Assembly: GCA_016285885.1 (NCBI GenBank)
Contig: JAEERP010000017.1
Location: 1-48,779, forward strand
Origin: Paludibacteraceae bacterium
Lineage (GTDB): Bacteria; Bacteroidota; Bacteroidia; Bacteroidales; Paludibacteraceae
Direction of reading: 5' to 3'
Length of the DNA stretch: 48,779 nt
In this document: positions 46,646-48,779 of the stretch, in pieces
Layout of the letters: every line of letters starts with the position of its first letter
Position numbering within the stretch: the first letter of the stretch is position 1
Notes under the pieces: model-generated
What the model was told of the DNA's origin: nothing
The model's database searches: none
Seen by the model: only the letters and a program-made list of their open reading frames with translations
Made by a program: the position numbers and the translations under genes

Positions 46646-48190
46646 TTACTTCTTGACAATATATTTCGCATACGCGTTATTATCGCTGGTGACACGGACT
46701 AAGTAAATACCCGTCGGTTGGTCAGATATATCTATCTGGATCTTCTTGTCCGAGGTTCTGCCCTCGTAGACAAATCCACCCCCTATATTTACGATGGAAA
46801 CCACCTTCTCTCCCACATCTTCTCCCAAGAGGATCGTGAGGATGCCCTCTGTCGGATTCGGGTATAGCGTAAGATTCCGCACCTCATCATCAAGTTGTTC
46901 ATTCAACTCTGTGGCATATTGCTCCCTCGAATTTATATCACCAAGATAATCATACTGATCCTCGCAAGATATGAATTCAGTCCTGAAGTTAGCGTTTTTG
47001 GTTCTAAAGCCATCACGGAGATGAATGTATTTACCGCTTCTGAAGACCACATCGCAGTTTTCCAGCGAGCTTCGACCAATTAGATCGTACATAGCTTCCA
47101 ACACGATGTCGCTTCTCCTGTCATATTTAATTTCCTCCATACCGTTTAAGTCATAACGGCAATAGATGAAATCACTTTCGCTCGAGTAGAATTGAGGAGC
47201 TTCAAAAGAATCCGGCCGCGCCAAGCGATCCTCCACTTTCGACCAACCATCATTGTCTTTCGCATATATAAAGGCCTCCTCCATCGACACGTTCTTGTCT
47301 CCGTTCGCGTCAATGTATGAGTCTAAAGTCTCTCCCTCAAATGATACACCAACCAACGCATCGAAGAATTTCCGGAAGAAATGGCTAAATTCACCATTGA
47401 GACTCCAAGAAGATTTAGACGCGGAGGTAGCAGTGACAATTGTTCTGTTATCCCCCTTCAACTCACTAAGAAAGCCACCACTATAACACTGTGCGAAGAA
47501 GATATTAGTATATTTGAAGGTGAGGCCATCCAAAAAGTTCTTGAATTGACGCGGATTCACGTTTTGGGTGGTGAGGGGTTTCCACAAGCAAATCTGATTC
47601 TGGCTTCTTGACCCATGATCTGTGACGAAGATCCACAACGTATTAATATCCTTGATGTTAGCAAGAGAGTCGAAAGTGTTCCGCAAGTCCGCCCAAGTGG
47701 CAGGTTTATCAATATCGTCGGTACCATCCCCATTCAAATCTTTCGGAGCATCCACAAAATAGAAACGATACCCTCCGGATTCTGTTATTTTTACCTCAGG
47801 TGAATAGGAAGTGGGAGAAACGGAATCCTTTTCACTTCGGAATAACGTCTCTTGGTCTGTACTCTTGCCATCTGCCATCAACACCGTGATATTTGAGGCA
47901 GGTATACCCACCACATCCGTATAATACTGGTACACTAACGAGCAATCGTTCCAATATTGATTGTAATTGTAAAGAGGGGTATCTCCTCCGCTGATAATTA
48001 TGGCATGGTCGTTAGGAGCAGACTTCCCCGACTTCCCAAAAACGCTTGGAGAGACGAAGTGGTACGGAGATGTAAAACTTCCTCTCCTGAACGTATTAGT
48101 TCCTCCTTCAGCGTCAATCTGAGCCATTGACACATCCGCAAATAGGATGAGCATCACGGAGATGGAAAAGATATGTTTTAAATTTTTCAT
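46646..48190 (-). CDS. Legumain-like C13 cysteine protease with T9SS sorting domain
   Basis: 514 residues from ATG 48190 (MKNLKHIFSISVMLILFADVSMAQ signal peptide). The C13 core has catalytic His192 in VTDHGS and Cys235 in FFAQCYSGGF, after HAIIISGGDTPLYNYNQYWND. Two calcium-type loops are visible: DLNGDGTDDID from residue 151 and DANGDKNVSMEE from residue 294, the latter with full EF-hand spacing. Residues about 355-410 share a VVFRSGKYIHLRDGF segment with the C25 protease. The last 80 residues are a T9SS sorting domain (LTLYPNPTEGILTI, PTGIYLVRV). It begins 6 bp after the second fibre-like module. A surface peptidase or transpeptidase role is possible. Confidence 0.88.
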   Translation of the reverse strand: MKNLKHIFSISVMLILFADVSMAQIDAEGGTNTFRRGSFTSPYHFVSPSVFGKSGKSAPNDHAIIISGGDTPLYNYNQYWNDCSLVYQYYTDVVGIPASNITVLMADGKSTDQETLFRSEKDSVSPTSYSPEVKITESGGYRFYFVDAPKDLNGDGTDDIDKPATWADLRNTFDSLANIKDINTLWIFVTDHGSRSQNQICLWKPLTTQNVNPRQFKNFLDGLTFKYTNIFFAQCYSGGFLSELKGDNRTIVTATSASKSSWSLNGEFSHFFRKFFDALVGVSFEGETLDSYIDANGDKNVSMEEAFIYAKDNDGWSKVEDRLARPDSFEAPQFYSSESDFIYCRYDLNGMEEIKYDRRSDIVLEAMYDLIGRSSLENCDVVFRSGKYIHLRDGFRTKNANFRTEFISCEDQYDYLGDINSREQYATELNEQLDDEVRNLTLYPNPTEGILTILLGEDVGEKVVSIVNIGGGFVYEGRTSDKKIQIDISDQPTGIYLVRVTSDNNAYAKYIVKK

Positions 48191-48778
48191 GCTCAATTAT
48201 TTTTGTAGTGATTCAACTTTCGCTTTCAACGCTTCGTTCTCTTTCTCCAATTGGATCAGGTGCAAAGTGAGTTCCTCCACCTTCTCGAGCAGGAGGTTGC
48301 TCATCTCCGACACGCTCATGCCGTTTTGGGAGATCTCAGCGGCGGACGGGATGCCTGGGAGGTGCTTGTTCTCTTTCACGTAGCTCTCCACCTCCTTCAA
48401 TGACTTGAGGTTGTAGTTCTCCTCGAACACATAGTCGGCCGCGTTGTTGAGATCCACACGGATGTCCTTGGCTTTGAGTTGGTTAACGTTCATGTTGTCT
48501 GTCGTGAGCTTGGAGACCTCTATCTCGTCGTGGCAGGTGATCTTGCCGTTCACCGTGAGGTCGTTGTCCATAAAGACGGAGCCGATGTAGAAGCGGTAGC
48601 TGTTGCCGCGGAAGTTGAGAGGCGAGTATCCGCCCATCTCGTCGGACGTGATGGTGTTGGTCGGGACCTCCCCATCGATGTTGACCACCCTGTCGAAGTG
48701 GATGCTGGTGCCCGGGGAAGTGAGCAGGAGCAACATCTCGTCGGAGACGTCCAATACGGTTCTACCCTTCACATATAG
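48184..48778 (-). repeat. Right arm of 595-bp terminal inverted repeat
   Basis: This is the inverted match of 2-596 (about 15 substitutions). It ends inside the start of the C13 protease gene at the same relative point as the left arm. The window ends one base beyond. Confidence 0.9.
48197..48778 (-). CDS. C-terminal end of a second fibre-like surface protein (partial, 5' end outside window)
   Basis: Open from the window edge and ending in TAA, 6 bp before the C13 protease start. It differs from the module at 2-583 at three residues (Asp/Gly, Asn/Asp and Pro/Ser); the other base changes are silent, which suggests selection on the protein or recent gene conversion. It has the same beta-rich part, HLPGIPSAAE motif and C-terminal coiled coil. 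The N-terminal part is not in the window and may differ between the copies. Confidence 0.75.
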   Translation of the reverse strand, partial: LYVKGRTVLDVSDEMLLLLTSPGTSIHFDRVVNIDGEVPTNTITSDEMGGYSPLNFRGNSYRFYIGSVFMDNDLTVNGKITCHDEIEVSKLTTDNMNVNQLKAKDIRVDLNNAADYVFEENYNLKSLKEVESYVKENKHLPGIPSAAEISQNGMSVSEMSNLLLEKVEELTLHLIQLEKENEALKAKVESLQK

Positions 48779-48779
48779 T

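Overview
The window looks like chromosomal DNA of an uncultured or gut/rumen-type member of the Bacteroidales (Bacteroidota). The evidence is: -7 promoter elements of the TAnnTTTG type, a PorT homologue plus several proteins ending in type IX secretion (T9SS) C-terminal sorting domains, an N-succinylornithine-type transcarbamylase, and the families PCMD, FISUMP and WbqC. No integrase, transposase, CRISPR array, rRNA or replication origin was seen. One tRNA (Thr, CGT) and one strong free-standing structured RNA candidate are present.

Layout. 1-2218: the 3' end of a fibre-like gene, then a gingipain-like (C25) T9SS protease. 2362-3485: a small hypothetical gene and an opposing lipoprotein. 3706-12595: a rightward run of TPR protein, outer-membrane barrel, TerB/J-domain protein, clpS, clpA and aat; the last three are the bacterial N-degron pathway. 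12516-15462: an AT-richer accessory island at the 3' end of aat. It holds a FISUMP lipoprotein-like gene, a perfect 90-bp duplicate of the aat 3' end, an orphan Imm52-like immunity gene and an unknown membrane-anchored protein. 15565-19166: leftward porT, an outer-membrane barrel, a PCMD lipoprotein and a possible PD-(D/E)XK protein. 19405-23118: a VWA-like coiled-coil protein, a Wzz-like protein and a zincin lipoprotein, followed by tRNA-Thr. 23453-28681: two tandem T9SS surface paralogues with the same leader, the same N- and C-termini and divergent centres. 28754-32455: yigZ, deaD, a small exported protein and the ncRNA. 32619-42605: surface-glycan genes (three glycosyltransferases, a DegT-like enzyme, WbqC, Wzx, an O-antigen-ligase-like protein and Wzy), with a DUF436 gene among them. 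42758-46361: a CE6-like esterase with CBM and sorting domain, a Bax-inhibitor-1 homologue and the transcarbamylase. 46646-48778: a legumain-like (C13) T9SS protease and a second fibre-like module.

How the parts fit. Much of the window serves the cell surface: T9SS machinery (PorT), T9SS cargo (C25, C13, the two paralogues, the esterase) and glycan assembly genes of the kind that could supply the lipopolysaccharide to which T9SS cargo is anchored in Porphyromonas. The link to anchoring is inference.

The three signals I would follow first are: (1) the perfect 90-bp repeat of the aat 3' end that brackets a one-gene cargo unit; (2) the inverted repeat of about 595 bp (about 97.5 % identical) at the two window ends, each copy coding for the end of a fibre-like protein that abuts a different clan CD protease; (3) the mosaic paralogue pair with a conserved hairpin leader. 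The window may also be a contig that stopped in the repeated fibre module at both ends, so the terminal structure could partly reflect assembly.
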